From contig NZ_CP100003.1 of the NCBI RefSeq assembly GCF_024138165.1, positions 62,001-126,000 on the forward strand: a DNA stretch of 64,000 bases, in the 5' to 3' direction. The translations under genes were made by a program, and so were the position numbers. Below the pieces are notes generated by a model. It was not told the DNA's origin. It saw nothing but the letters and a program-made list of their open reading frames with translations, and ran no database searches. This document shows positions 47,596 through 56,925 of the stretch, in pieces (within the stretch, counting starts at the first letter, position 1; each line of letters begins with the position of its first letter). The DNA comes from Halorussus vallis (GTDB lineage: Archaea > Halobacteriota > Halobacteria > Halobacteriales > Haladaptataceae).

Positions 47596-48621
47596 ATGAA
47601 CCGGAATCAAGTACGCGCGACTGCACTCGGATTTCTTGGCGTGTTTGTCGTCTTTGGTATATTGGCATATCTTGTCGGCGCAGAAGGATTCATTCAGGAA
47701 CTTGCTGACGCTAATCGTCGTATCGTTGCACTTATCCTCCTAGTTACACTCGGATGGCTCGCTGCGTGGGGAATTGGTCTTCGGACAGTCCTGGCGGTGA
47801 TGGACATCGAGATCTCGTTCATACGATCGTTTTTCATTCTCAACGGAGCAATGTTCTCGAACAACATCACCCCATTTGGGCAAGCAGGTGGTGAACCGGT
47901 GACCGCACTGCTTATCTCAAAAGTAACTGACTCGGAATACGAGCAAGGGCTAGCAGCTATCGCAAGCGTAGATACCCTCAACTTCATTCCATCGGTGACG
48001 TTCGCTCTGATCGGTGCCGGATATTACGCCACCAAAATGTCGTTCGGGCGGCGCCTGCAATTCCTCGTCGCTGGTATCATCATCCTTGCTATAGTTGCCC
48101 CCGCCGTCGGATATCTTTCGTGGCGAAGGCGAACTCGGGTACAGTCGTGGATCGTTCGAATTCTCACTCCAGGTCTCAAACGGCTAGGTGGGATTCTCCC
48201 GCGGATGCAATCCCCCACACGACAGGCTATCCGCTCTCGGGTCAGGCATTTTGTCGCCGCTATAGAACGCGTGGCGGGGGATCGTCGGGGAATTATTGTT
48301 GCACTCGCTGCCTCGACGGCTGGCTGGGTCCTCCAGATGGTCGCGCTCTGGTTAGCCTTTCTGGCGATCGGTTCTCCGATCCCGTTCTCCGTCCTGTTAT
48401 TCGTGATCCCAGTTGGGGCTCTCGCTGCGATCACGCCGCTTCCAGGTGGCGCTGGTGGCATAGAGGTAGTACTCGTCGGCGTGCTTACTACCCTTCCTGA
48501 ACTGGCGATTGGAGGGGGTACCGCCTTCGCCGCTGTCGCTATTTTTCGGGGAGCAGTTTACTGGGTTCCTGTGACTATCGGTGGCGTAGTAATGGGAATC
48601 GTAGGCGTTGACGCTGTTTGA
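47596..48621 (+). CDS. Flippase-like UPF0104/LPG-synthase-TM family membrane protein
   Basis: 341 aa from ATG 47596, where GGGGTGGG lies just upstream; an ATG at 47569 is less likely. Eight or so membrane helices with TPFGQAGGEPVTALLIS near residue 100 and PLPGGAGGIEVVLVGVLTTL near residue 285, the two conserved motifs of the UPF0104 family (COG0392). Members include lysylphosphatidylglycerol synthase TM domains and AglD/AglR-type proteins of archaeal N-glycosylation. The lipid substrate is unknown. It overlaps the CPBP gene by 4 nt. Confidence 0.85.
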   Translation: MNRNQVRATALGFLGVFVVFGILAYLVGAEGFIQELADANRRIVALILLVTLGWLAAWGIGLRTVLAVMDIEISFIRSFFILNGAMFSNNITPFGQAGGEPVTALLISKVTDSEYEQGLAAIASVDTLNFIPSVTFALIGAGYYATKMSFGRRLQFLVAGIIILAIVAPAVGYLSWRRRTRVQSWIVRILTPGLKRLGGILPRMQSPTRQAIRSRVRHFVAAIERVAGDRRGIIVALAASTAGWVLQMVALWLAFLAIGSPIPFSVLLFVIPVGALAAITPLPGGAGGIEVVLVGVLTTLPELAIGGGTAFAAVAIFRGAVYWVPVTIGGVVMGIVGVDAV

Positions 48622-49628
48622 TACACATTCGTTGTTTCAAAGAACGTCTGCAACCATACCATGGATTAATACTCTACAGCCCAACCACCGGACAAGGATC
48701 CAGAGTGCACTCGTACCTCCGCGAATATCTCCGGCGTCTTCGCTTAGTCGTATGGAACAAGCGAGAGCAGCGACCTCGGGCGTTTCTTCGGATATATATC
48801 TTCTTGATAGCCTACACCATTATCTTCATCTCGATTCCGGTCCTCGTAGCGCCATCTGGTGACAGCCTCTTCCGGTCTGCTTTGCTTCGCACGATACTCA
48901 CAGTCTGTGTGATTGGGCTCCTGTTTGGGGCAGCAACCTACATCGACAAACGCCCCATTCGCTCGTTTGGACTCGAGATTGACGGGCGGTGGGGGGTTGA
49001 CGCACTCGTCGGCCTCATAATTGGAGGCGCAATCCCAACAGTAGCAACTGTACTCGGATTGGTTGGTGGCTGGATGACAGTTAGTGGAGTGGAGTACACT
49101 CCAACAGCCACCTATCTCCGAGATCTCGGCTTTGCTATCGTTATTACAGTGGGTATCGCGATTGTTGAAGAACTCGTTTTTCGAGGGTACGTACTCTCGA
49201 ACGCCATCGAGGGGCTTAACTTTCGATGGCTGTCCCAGCCCGTAAGGGTCGGTACTGCATTGGGGTTGTCCGCCCTTCTATTCGCACTCACGCATCCAGC
49301 ACCTGAACTCGTCAATGGTCTCCATTTCCTGTGTGCCGGTCTTTTGCTGGGCCTCGCATACCTCTGTTCGGGACAGCTCGCCCTCCCAATCGGCATCCAC
49401 GCTGGCTTCAATTTCGTCTCTGCGTACGTCTTTCCGACAGCTGCTGATCCATCAGTAGCCGTGCTCTCGTTGACCGTCCACGGGCCCTCCTGGCTCACCG
49501 GGCAGACGGGATTTATACCGTTGGTACTCCAGTTCCCGGCGGCACTTGCGATCATAGGATACATTTGGTGGCAAACTGGCGATTTCGGTATCAGCCCAAC
49601 GGTTAAATCCAGAAATCTCGAGGGGTGA
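48618..49628 (+). CDS. CPBP-family intramembrane metalloprotease
   Basis: 336 aa from ATG 48618; a GTG at 48705 is an alternative that would remove 29 less typical residues. Seven membrane helices with the CPBP/CAAX motifs VEELVFRGYVLSNAIEG (EExxxR), SALLFALTHPAPELVNGLHF and LALPIGIHAGFNF (HxxxN). These proteases (Abi/CPBP) cleave within membranes and are linked to bacteriocin self-immunity or prenyl processing. It is coupled to the flippase-like gene, suggesting a shared envelope function. Confidence 0.85.
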   Translation: MIHIRCFKERLQPYHGLILYSPTTGQGSRVHSYLREYLRRLRLVVWNKREQRPRAFLRIYIFLIAYTIIFISIPVLVAPSGDSLFRSALLRTILTVCVIGLLFGAATYIDKRPIRSFGLEIDGRWGVDALVGLIIGGAIPTVATVLGLVGGWMTVSGVEYTPTATYLRDLGFAIVITVGIAIVEELVFRGYVLSNAIEGLNFRWLSQPVRVGTALGLSALLFALTHPAPELVNGLHFLCAGLLLGLAYLCSGQLALPIGIHAGFNFVSAYVFPTAADPSVAVLSLTVHGPSWLTGQTGFIPLVLQFPAALAIIGYIWWQTGDFGISPTVKSRNLEG

Positions 49629-49693
49629 CCGCTCTACATGTGCGCTTGAATGCTGTCTCAAAGACGGTTAGATCGGAGCCCCTCGACACGAGG

Positions 49694-49700
49694 TATAAAA
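49694..49700 (+). promoter_or_regulatory. TATA box of UspA-permease transcript
   Basis: TATAAAA lies about 32 nt upstream of ATG 49729. Confidence 0.5.
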
Positions 49701-49728
49701 CGACACGTCTGGAAAAGGTAGTATACCC

Positions 49729-50448
49729 ATGCCCCTCACCGGTGACTCGACGATTCTCGTTCCGGTCGACGTCTCCGTCGCAGAACCACCTGATCAGGAG
49801 GTTTTAGAACTACTTCGACCGGTTAACCTCGTGGTACTCGGTTACTATCCGGTCCCAAAACAGACCGCCCCAGCTCATCTCAAGGAAGACCACGAATCCG
49901 ACGCCTCAGAGCGATTGGACGACCTCGTTAGACAGTTTGACAGTACTGAACACGACGTCGAGGGCGTCCTCGTCTTCACGAAGGACCGTCAGGATTCCAT
50001 CGACCGGGTCGCAGATCAACACGACTGCGACGCGGTCTTTGTCCCCGGTGAAGCCGGACCCGTCGAACGGATACTCGTTCCCCTTCGAGGAGACGTGAAC
50101 CTAGAGCGAATCATCTCACTCGTCGGCGATCTCGTCCGAGCGAGTGATGCGACTGTCACCTTGTTTCATTCTGTTGAGGAGGGGACCGATCCGAGTCAAG
50201 GAGAGTTTGTTCTCCGGGGTGCAGCTGACCGGCTATCGGAGGAGGGAATCGATCGCGACCGGCTCGACTGGGAACTTTCCGGAGCCGAGGATCCGAAGTC
50301 AGCGATTATCGACATCGCTGCGGAGCACGATCTGATCATTCTTGGGGAAACAGAACCATCACTTCGAGGCCGGATTCTGGGAACTGTTCTCACTCCGATC
50401 CTCGATGGAACCGAGAAACCTGCGATCGTCGTTCGAGACATCAATTAG
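49729..50448 (+). CDS. Tandem UspA-like protein
   Basis: 239 aa with two UspA-like halves. The first begins STILVPVDVSVAEPPDQEVL; the second begins ERILVPLRGDVNLERIISLV and ends EHDLIILGETEPSLRGRILG and TPILDGTEKPAIVVRDIN. The G-x-x-x-x-G-R-I-L-G segment resembles the nucleotide loop of ATP-binding USPs. It is 33 nt upstream of the permease-UspA fusion and probably interacts with it. Confidence 0.82.
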   Translation: MPLTGDSTILVPVDVSVAEPPDQEVLELLRPVNLVVLGYYPVPKQTAPAHLKEDHESDASERLDDLVRQFDSTEHDVEGVLVFTKDRQDSIDRVADQHDCDAVFVPGEAGPVERILVPLRGDVNLERIISLVGDLVRASDATVTLFHSVEEGTDPSQGEFVLRGAADRLSEEGIDRDRLDWELSGAEDPKSAIIDIAAEHDLIILGETEPSLRGRILGTVLTPILDGTEKPAIVVRDIN

Positions 50449-50481
50449 ACTCTTCATGACAACTATTTCTGAGCGACCAGC

Positions 50482-52713
50482 ATGACCGACGACAGCGGCG
50501 GGGAACTAGAGCGGAATATCGGGTTCCTCGAGGCGATGACACTAGGCGGTGGTACGATGATTGGAGCGGGAATTTTCATCCTACCAGGAATCGCAGCCGA
50601 AGGTGCCGGCCCCGCGAGTTCGATCTCCTTCATACTCGCTGGCTTCGTCGCGTTGCTCGCGGCCCTGTCGCTCTCCGAGCTGGCGACAGGAATGCCCATT
50701 GCCGGCGGAAGCTACCATTACGTGAATCGTGCTCTCGGTGGACTGTTCGGAAGCATCGTCGGATGGGGAATGTGGAGTGGCCTCATGTTCGCCAGCGCGT
50801 TCTATATGATCGGATTCGGCCAATACCTCGTCGAGCCGATTCCATTTCTCGATGGCCGACTGTTCATTGTCCTTCTGGGACTCGCGGGACTGGCCCTGAT
50901 TGTCGGGGTGAATTACTACGGGACAGAGGAGTCGAGCCAGCTACAAAACGTGATGATTGGGACGGAAACCGTAGTCGTCCTGGCGTACGTGGCTCTCGGT
51001 CTGTTCTTTATCGACCCGTCCAATCTCGAGCCGTTTGCTCCCACGGGACCGAGTGGGATTATCGCCACGACTGGCGTCGTTTTCGTCTCATTTCTCGGCT
51101 TCGAGATCATCGCGACTGTCGCAGGGGAAGTCAAAGATCCCAGCCGGAACATCCCGCTGACGATGATTCTCTCGGTCGTCCTCGTCACGATCCTCTACGC
51201 ATTAGTGATGCTTGTCAGTACCGGGGTCATCCGATACGAAGCACTTGGTGACTCACTCGTTCCGGTTTCGGATGTCGCAGTCGTGTTTATGGGCTCAATC
51301 GGAGTTGTGGCAATCGTCGCCGCTGCAGCCATCGCAGCGATTTCCAGTTCGAACTCTTCGATTCTCGCAGCGGCCCGAGTGAACTTCGCGATGGGGCGCG
51401 ATGAGTTGATGAGCAACTGGCTGAACGTCACCCACGACAGATTCGGTACCCCACACCGGGCGATCATCGCAACCGGTGCCGTCACGGCGTTACTGATTGC
51501 TGCCGGGCTCAATATCGAGACGATCGTCGCGCTCTTGGCCGAGGTTGCGAGTTTCAGCTTCCTCGTCTCGTATTCGATGGTCCACGTCGCCCTTGTCGTC
51601 TTCCGTCGGGCCGATCCCGAAGACTACGATCCGTCGTTCAAGATTCCCGATGTATTGTATCCGGCAGTACCGATCCTCGGGGTGGTACTCTCGCTCGTCG
51701 TCATCTCACAGATGGCGTCGGTCATCATCCTCCTCGGATTAGGAATCGTCGGAGTCGGTGTGGGCTGGTACTTCATCTACGTCAAGGAGCACGCCATCGA
51801 CAGAGGCCTCATCGACGATGCAATCTCGCCGACAGTAGATGGATACACGGTCGTTGTTCCAGTCGTGAATCCCGAGACACAGCAGGACCTCCTCCGACTG
51901 GCAGCGGCAACTGCACACGCACATACCGACGAAGAGACGCCAGAACTCGTGGCAGTGAACGTTCTCCAGGTTGCCGACCCGTCACCACAACAGAACATCG
52001 AAGCCGAGCGCCTCGACCACCAGCACGACCTCCTCGAAGCGGCACGGGATATCGCAGCGGAGATGGACGTGAATCTGCGGACGGTGGCGATGACCGGACA
52101 GCGCGTCGACGAGACGATTCTTGAGGCGATTCTCGAAGAGGACGCCGATCAAGTGCTGCTCGGCTGGAAGGGAACGCTCACTCGACTGGGGCACGTGTTC
52201 GGCCCGAATCTCGACTCCGTCGTCGAGAGGGCACCATGTGAAGTCACTCTCGTTACGCTCCACGACGAGACGATCGGTACCACCGTGGCCCTGGCAGGTC
52301 CGGGGCCCCACTCGCCGGTTGCTGCACGGCGGGCTGCTGAGTTTGCGACCGTCGACGGGAGCGTCCCGACACTAGTGAACGTTCAGCCAGAAAGAGAACC
52401 GGAATCCGCTGCTGTCGAACGAGGGGAAGCAGTGATCGAAGACGTTGCACACCAAGCAGGACTCGATCCAGAGGAGTATGAGAGTGAGGTCATCGTTGCC
52501 GATGATATCGAAGCCACGATCCTCGAGACCGTTAATCACTACAATACGATCTGTGTCGGGCTGTCCGAACGGAGCGAAGCGTCTCGGATTATGTTTGGAA
52601 CGATCGCAGAACGCATCAGTCAGGAGGCAACGAGCAACGTTGGCATCGTTCGCGGTCCCCTCGAAGTCGACGAGCCAGCTACGCGTCCTCTAGAGGAACA
52701 GCTATCGAAATGA
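50482..52713 (+). CDS. APC-superfamily permease fused to UspA domains, second copy
   Basis: 743 aa. Residues 8-430 form an APC transporter (IGFLEAMTLGGGTMIGAGIF, GGSYHYVNRALGGLFGSIVG, FLGFEIIATVAGEVKDPSRN). Residues about 455-590 and 595-730 are UspA-like (YTVVVPVVNPETQQDLLRLA, VLLGWKGTLTRLGHVFGPNL, GTTVALAGPGPHSPVAARRA, CVGLSERSEASRIMFGTIAE). It shares architecture with the 38,778 gene but is diverged in sequence. Substrate unknown. It ends just before the integrase region. Confidence 0.87.
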   Translation: MTDDSGGELERNIGFLEAMTLGGGTMIGAGIFILPGIAAEGAGPASSISFILAGFVALLAALSLSELATGMPIAGGSYHYVNRALGGLFGSIVGWGMWSGLMFASAFYMIGFGQYLVEPIPFLDGRLFIVLLGLAGLALIVGVNYYGTEESSQLQNVMIGTETVVVLAYVALGLFFIDPSNLEPFAPTGPSGIIATTGVVFVSFLGFEIIATVAGEVKDPSRNIPLTMILSVVLVTILYALVMLVSTGVIRYEALGDSLVPVSDVAVVFMGSIGVVAIVAAAAIAAISSSNSSILAAARVNFAMGRDELMSNWLNVTHDRFGTPHRAIIATGAVTALLIAAGLNIETIVALLAEVASFSFLVSYSMVHVALVVFRRADPEDYDPSFKIPDVLYPAVPILGVVLSLVVISQMASVIILLGLGIVGVGVGWYFIYVKEHAIDRGLIDDAISPTVDGYTVVVPVVNPETQQDLLRLAAATAHAHTDEETPELVAVNVLQVADPSPQQNIEAERLDHQHDLLEAARDIAAEMDVNLRTVAMTGQRVDETILEAILEEDADQVLLGWKGTLTRLGHVFGPNLDSVVERAPCEVTLVTLHDETIGTTVALAGPGPHSPVAARRAAEFATVDGSVPTLVNVQPEREPESAAVERGEAVIEDVAHQAGLDPEEYESEVIVADDIEATILETVNHYNTICVGLSERSEASRIMFGTIAERISQEATSNVGIVRGPLEVDEPATRPLEEQLSK

Positions 52714-52768
52714 CCAGTGCGGAGTCCCCCCTAACGGTGAACACACCTCTCCGGACAACAGCAAAACG

Positions 52769-54037
52769 TTATCCCGGGGATGCACCTGTTCCCAGATAGT
52801 CGTCAATTTCGGAAAGTGCCTCAGTCGCAACATCACCGAGTTCCCCAGCCTCGATATGCGAATACCGTTCGCGAACCATCTCCTCGGAGTTGTCCAAGTA
52901 CCGGGCAGCGACAGTGTACCCGAACGCCCGAACGAGGACCTCTCCCATCCCACGTCGACCGCCGTGAGGGGCGAGATAGTCGTGTTTCGGATGGTCGATG
53001 TCGATCTCTGCGGCCTCTGAGAGTCGCTGGAGAATCGACCGTGCGCCGTCCGTCGTGATCGACGGCGGTCGCACGTCCTCATCGAGCGCCAATAAGAGGT
53101 CACGAGCGAACTCGCTACGTCTATCGTCGATTGTATCCGGGTGTTTCCCTCGGTCGGCCAGCTCGTCCTGTACGAGCGTCGCAAGCGTCCGCTGGTCGAA
53201 CGTCGAAAACACCGGCCAGCGGTCCGTCGGCGGGTCCATCAGCTTGCGGTAGCTCCGCAGGGGCGAGATCACCGGGTCGGGGAGACTGGCGGCGTCCCAC
53301 TGCTGTTTCTTCCGGTAGACGTCCATACTCCCGTCGTCGAGGGAGAGGTCCTCCCAGCGGACGCCGCGCCGGCGCGGATCGTTTGGGTCTCGAAGGAGTT
53401 CCCCGACCCGAACGGCGGTGTACGCGAGAACGAACACCAGCGCCCGGTCACGAGCCGCCTTCAGCGCCGCGTAGCGCGCTCGCTGTTTGTCGAGGGGGTC
53501 AGTATCCTCCGAGAGGGTCGTGTACGCCTCGACGGCGTCGCGGGCCCGTTCGTCGACGTGGCGGGTGAAGGCGTGGCGCTGCTCGGACGTCCAGGCCTGC
53601 TGGTCGCCGGGCTTGCGGCCGTCGTCTTCGGGAAGTGGAGCCATCGCACTCGCCCGCTGAGCGTAGTGGGCCTCGAGGTAACCCTCGTTGACGCACCAGC
53701 CACACCACGCAGAGATATAGCGGTAATAGGTTTGTACGGTATTCTGCTTGAGCCCGCGATCACCGGCGAGGTGCCGGGCGTACTCCCGGAAGACGCGTTC
53801 GTCGAGGTCCTCAAAGGTGGGTTTGCGGTCGACGTCGTCGGTAGTGATACCGGTCCAGTCGTCGTCACCGCGGTCGCCGGCGGCCCACTCGGCGAACCGC
53901 TCGAGCTCGCGCGCCGCGTTGCGTCGGTAGTTCCCGCCATCGCCACCCCGGCCTTTCCCCTTGTCCTGCAGGTAGCGCTCGAAGCTGTCGTCGAGCGGTG
54001 TCGAACCATCGCGTGTCGATGAGGTGTTCTGATTCAT
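52769..54037 (-). CDS. Tyrosine recombinase/integrase
   Basis: 422 aa. A core-binding SAM-like domain covers residues 15-130. The catalytic domain has Arg210 in YTAVRVGELL, the His358-x-x-Arg361 pair in PHGGRRGMGE, and nucleophile Tyr392 in MVRERYSHIE. The LGH box is YLDN, as is common in haloarchaeal integrases. It should cut and join an attachment site. It marks a junction between the transport island and the toxin/halocin-type cargo. No tRNA or att repeat could be identified beside it. Confidence 0.88.
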   Translation of the reverse strand: MNQNTSSTRDGSTPLDDSFERYLQDKGKGRGGDGGNYRRNAARELERFAEWAAGDRGDDDWTGITTDDVDRKPTFEDLDERVFREYARHLAGDRGLKQNTVQTYYRYISAWCGWCVNEGYLEAHYAQRASAMAPLPEDDGRKPGDQQAWTSEQRHAFTRHVDERARDAVEAYTTLSEDTDPLDKQRARYAALKAARDRALVFVLAYTAVRVGELLRDPNDPRRRGVRWEDLSLDDGSMDVYRKKQQWDAASLPDPVISPLRSYRKLMDPPTDRWPVFSTFDQRTLATLVQDELADRGKHPDTIDDRRSEFARDLLLALDEDVRPPSITTDGARSILQRLSEAAEIDIDHPKHDYLAPHGGRRGMGEVLVRAFGYTVAARYLDNSEEMVRERYSHIEAGELGDVATEALSEIDDYLGTGASPG

Positions 54038-54046
54038 ACGGTTTCG

Positions 54047-54652
54047 TCACGGGAGCAGGTGGTCGTCCAGAATATCACTACAATCAATCGGGATCGCCTC
54101 CCACGCAGCTTTCACGGCGTTGTATCCGGTCCAGCCCTCACGTTCCAACATCTCGCCGCACGCTTCGCAGAACTCGCGACGCGAAATTAGCTCGTTGTCG
54201 TAAAGAATGTAGAACAAAAACGGCGGTGTCACGACACGGATATCTTCGTCTTGGTCGTCGACAGCACGACGAATCGAGCGCCGGCCCGCCGCGTCCATCA
54301 AGATGACGTAGTCAACGGCCCCCGGGTTCTGTAGCACTTCCTGTCGGAGCGATTCCTCGCCGGCGTCCGCTCCGTGGGGACGGGGGACGCTCGTCACCTG
54401 GGTGAGCGGTGTTTCGTTATCCTCGAGCGCATCGAGCGCGGTACGGCTCCCGTAATGAAGCCGGTACGGACGGCTTCCCTCTGGCGCTGTCTCGCGTGTG
54501 TTCTCGACGTGTCGCTTGAGTTCCTGTTTGCAAACGTTTGTCGTCGTGAGGCCGATTTGGTCGGTTATCTCGGTCCACAAGGGGCTGTTCGCGACGGCAA
54601 TCAGCGCGTCCGTATCGACCAAGATCGGATACCGAGTGTCGTCACTTGCCAT
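54047..54652 (-). CDS. PIN-like toxin of a two-gene module
   Basis: 201 aa. It opens PILVDTDALIAVANSPLWTE with Asp13 and Asp15, as in PIN nucleases, then CKQELKRHVE (Glu) and GAVDYVILMDAAGRRSIRRA (Asp), leaving the acidic set largely intact. A C-terminal helical region holds an EFCEACGEML Cys pair. The gene upstream ends right before its start. Ribonuclease toxin by inference. Confidence 0.7.
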   Translation of the reverse strand: MASDDTRYPILVDTDALIAVANSPLWTEITDQIGLTTTNVCKQELKRHVENTRETAPEGSRPYRLHYGSRTALDALEDNETPLTQVTSVPRPHGADAGEESLRQEVLQNPGAVDYVILMDAAGRRSIRRAVDDQDEDIRVVTPPFLFYILYDNELISRREFCEACGEMLEREGWTGYNAVKAAWEAIPIDCSDILDDHLLP

Positions 54653-54964
54653 TTAGACGAGATAGTCACTAGTGTCATCCTTGGCAGCCTCACGGAAATC
54701 GCCAATGTCCTCTTCGAGCAGGTCGAACTCTTCACCGAGGAGCACGCGAGCAGCGTCCTCCGAGAGGTCGCCCGCTGAATAGCGTTCGTAAATCGCGATC
54801 TTGTCGTCGTCCGTCATCGCTCGCCGAAGCATCTGAGTGAGCCCTTCGCGTGCGAGTTCACTAATGTTGATTCCGCCCAGATGGACGGAATCGAGTTCGT
54901 TCGCCGCCTCTTTGAGCGGCCCAGCACGGAATTTGATCGTATCGTCAAGCGATTCCTGGCTCAT
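54653..54964 (-). CDS. Putative antitoxin for the PIN-like protein
   Basis: 103 aa from ATG 54964. An N-terminal region SLDDTIKFRAGPLKEAANEL may be a ribbon-helix-helix DNA-binding fold. The C-terminal half (AMTDDDKIAIYERYSAGDLS, EDAARVLLGEEFDLLEEDIG) resembles UPF0175-type antitoxins. Its stop directly abuts the toxin start. The longer frame to 55006 is not needed. Confidence 0.68.
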   Translation of the reverse strand: MSQESLDDTIKFRAGPLKEAANELDSVHLGGINISELAREGLTQMLRRAMTDDDKIAIYERYSAGDLSEDAARVLLGEEFDLLEEDIGDFREAAKDDTSDYLV

Positions 54965-55092
54965 GATACGAATTACGCGGGGCAGAGTGATAAGTTGTTC
55001 CCCCATGTGTGAACACGTGGGTGGGTGGCGAGCTTCTATCGAGCGTAGAGGTTCGCGTTCGGATCACCACCTGGATGTGGGACCGACATCCG

Positions 55093-55620
55093 TTAGCTGT
55101 TGGCCTCGGCAGGCTCTGTCGTCGGAGCGAGGAAGTCCCATTCGCGGATGGCGAAGCCAACGATCTGGATACGCCGCTGAAGGTGCTCCCACTCGCGGGC
55201 GATCTCACGGCGCCGGTCTTCCTCGTCGGAGTCAAGGGACTCGTCGGCGAGCGTTCCACGAAGCTGGTTCGGTGACTCGACGCCGAATTCGTCCTCCCAG
55301 TCGCGAATCTGCGTCTTCATATCGGCGAGACGGTCCGTGAGCTCCTCGACAGTGTGCCCGCTGTCTCGGAGGCGCATCGCCTCCTGCATCGCTTGGCGGC
55401 GGTAATCAGGGTAATACGTCGTGTGAGTGCCGCTTTCGTCACGATGGAGGATCCCATCGTCGACGAGGCGTTCGAGGACGCGTTTGGTTGGTTCGTGTGA
55501 CCAGCCCGCTTCGGAGGCGATCCAGTTGGCCGTCCGCGGCTCCGACAGCTGCCGGGCGACCATCCGCACGCGGTCTTCGCCCGTAGTCTGTTGATTCCGT
55601 AGTCCAGTATCTTCTGTCAT
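55093..55620 (-). CDS. DUF7342-type wHTH regulator, second copy
   Basis: 175 aa. The wHTH covers residues 14-75 (EDRVRMVARQLSEPRTANWI, WSHEPTKRVLERLVDDGIL), followed by a helical region (HTVEELTDRLADMKTQIRDW) and a C-terminal helix pair (REWEHLQRRIQIVGFAIREW). This is the DUF7342 family. Unlike the 17,980 copy, no TumE-like partner follows, so it is either an orphan antitoxin or a regulator of the flanking module. A dyad-like AT-rich stretch lies at 55,627-55,670. Confidence 0.75.
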   Translation of the reverse strand: MTEDTGLRNQQTTGEDRVRMVARQLSEPRTANWIASEAGWSHEPTKRVLERLVDDGILHRDESGTHTTYYPDYRRQAMQEAMRLRDSGHTVEELTDRLADMKTQIRDWEDEFGVESPNQLRGTLADESLDSDEEDRRREIAREWEHLQRRIQIVGFAIREWDFLAPTTEPAEANS

Positions 55621-55690
55621 ATCCTACTATCAACGCGATTTCTTAATATAGGTTGAGATGGATAGTTCTATATCGACATCAGGGGATGGG

Positions 55691-56218
55691 TCACCGAAAT
55701 TCGTTGGCGGTGATCGTCTCGAGATACTCGACGCTGACGTACCGGAATTCGATTCGGTCGCTGAAGCCGTGTTGAGGGAGGAGCGTCTCGGCCGCGCGTC
55801 CAGCCGGTTTGTCCGTCGTTAGGAGAACAACGTGGTCTGCCTCCCCAGTGTCGAGTACTTGAGCAGCAAGCCCAACGAGTGCCGTGTCCGCTTTCTCGGT
55901 GACATCCTCGTCGCGGTCGGTCTCGTTGGCGATGAATCGGCGCGCTTCGTCCATCACTGTCGAGACGAGTGGATTGGTGTAGTCGAGCTCGTCGGCGACG
56001 ACGATCCACCCCTCCTCGAATCCATCGGGATAGGGAATGTTCCCCGAGGGATACTCGTCCGCTGCAGGATCGCCCCCGAGCTCTTCGTAGACGCGCTGCG
56101 GGATACGCAATGAGACACCGGCCTGTCGGAGTGCCCGACGAAGCCGTTGAAATTTGTCCTTGTCCGGGCCACCACACCGTACAAAGACGCCGGTATCGGC
56201 GATATAGACCGTCGTCAT
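55691..56218 (-). CDS. PIN-like protein paired with wHTH regulator, copy B
   Basis: 175 aa: VYIADTGVFVRCGGPDKDKF (Asp8), PQRVYEELGGDPAADEY, then ELDYTNPLVSTVMDEARRFI, ADTALVGLAAQVLD and ADHVVLLTTDKPAGRAAETL. It aligns with the 14,734 protein throughout. Its start overlaps the wHTH gene by 4 nt. The conserved block AD-x-A-L-x-G-L/V-A-A-Q and the T-T-D-x-P-A-G segment are shared by both copies and could hold the active site. Likely nuclease toxin. Confidence 0.72.
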   Translation of the reverse strand: MTTVYIADTGVFVRCGGPDKDKFQRLRRALRQAGVSLRIPQRVYEELGGDPAADEYPSGNIPYPDGFEEGWIVVADELDYTNPLVSTVMDEARRFIANETDRDEDVTEKADTALVGLAAQVLDTGEADHVVLLTTDKPAGRAAETLLPQHGFSDRIEFRYVSVEYLETITANEFR

Positions 56219-56751
56219 GCAGCCGCGTCGGCGTACTCGGTCGCAACCGGTTCCAGCGCCTGGAGGATGATCTCGGCCTCAAGCGGTGAGAGGTCAAGCT
56301 CCCGGGCCGCAATCCGATGGTTGACCGTGCCGTCGACGTACTCGTAGGCGTACTCGAGGGCGACAGCAAGGCTGTCGAGGCCATGACGCTCGATGTAGAC
56401 GTCGACGTCCTCGTCCTCCTCTCGGCGGGCGACGGCTGCAATAAGGGCCGGCGTGATCGTTTGGGTCTCGCCGTCCGTCGAGAGCGTGAGTGCAATCGAC
56501 TCGGCGTCGTATTTATACGGTCGCTGATCACGGGTTTTCTCCACTAAGCCAGCTGTTTCGAGGTTCTGCACGTAGTCGTAGGTGGTCCCTTGTGGGATAT
56601 CGAGCTCGTCGACGATCTCGGAAACGGTGACGGGGCCGTGCTGCAAGATGTAGGCGTACAGCCGAGCGAGTGCCGGCGTCTCGAGAAGGTCGACGACCGT
56701 CTGCAGCTGCTGAATAGGTGGTCGACCTGACCGGGGCGGCGAGTGCGCCAT
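56215..56751 (-). CDS. wHTH regulator paired with PIN-like gene, copy B
   Basis: 178 aa with wHTH residues 20-80 (LLETPALARLYAYILQHGPV, SEIVDELDIPQGTTYDYVQN, LETAGLVEKT). It aligns with the 15,231 gene, including VYIERHGLDSLAVALEYAYE and LSPLEAEIILQALEPVATEY. The stop overlaps the PIN-like start by 4 nt. A perfect 18-bp palindromic operator (56760-56777) lies 8 nt upstream of the start, suggesting strong autorepression. Confidence 0.78.
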   Translation of the reverse strand: MAHSPPRSGRPPIQQLQTVVDLLETPALARLYAYILQHGPVTVSEIVDELDIPQGTTYDYVQNLETAGLVEKTRDQRPYKYDAESIALTLSTDGETQTITPALIAAVARREEDEDVDVYIERHGLDSLAVALEYAYEYVDGTVNHRIAARELDLSPLEAEIILQALEPVATEYADAAA

Positions 56752-56759
56752 CTCGATTA

Positions 56760-56777
56760 CGAATTATAGATAATTCG
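56760..56777. promoter_or_regulatory. Palindromic operator of wHTH-PIN pair B
   Basis: CGAATTAT (56760-56767), AG, ATAATTCG (56770-56777): perfect 8-bp arms, adjacent to the start codon at 56751. It overlaps the AT-rich promoter, so a bound dimer would block initiation. Confidence 0.65.
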
Positions 56778-56925
56778 TGATAAGACTTCCGGCGATGGAT
56801 CGGAACTCGCAACCAGTCCAATACCCGCAGAGAGACAGCCGCTTGCTGCGGCTCAACCCCGGGGGAAGCGGCGTCGTGAGGCGGTTGCAGCATTCGTGCT
56901 TACCCGACGGCGTCGGGGTACTTCA

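Noticed and set aside
52714-52768. Attachment site or tRNA end beside the integrase
   Set aside because: No tRNA-like sequence or direct repeat partner could be found by reading; the other boundary may be outside the window.
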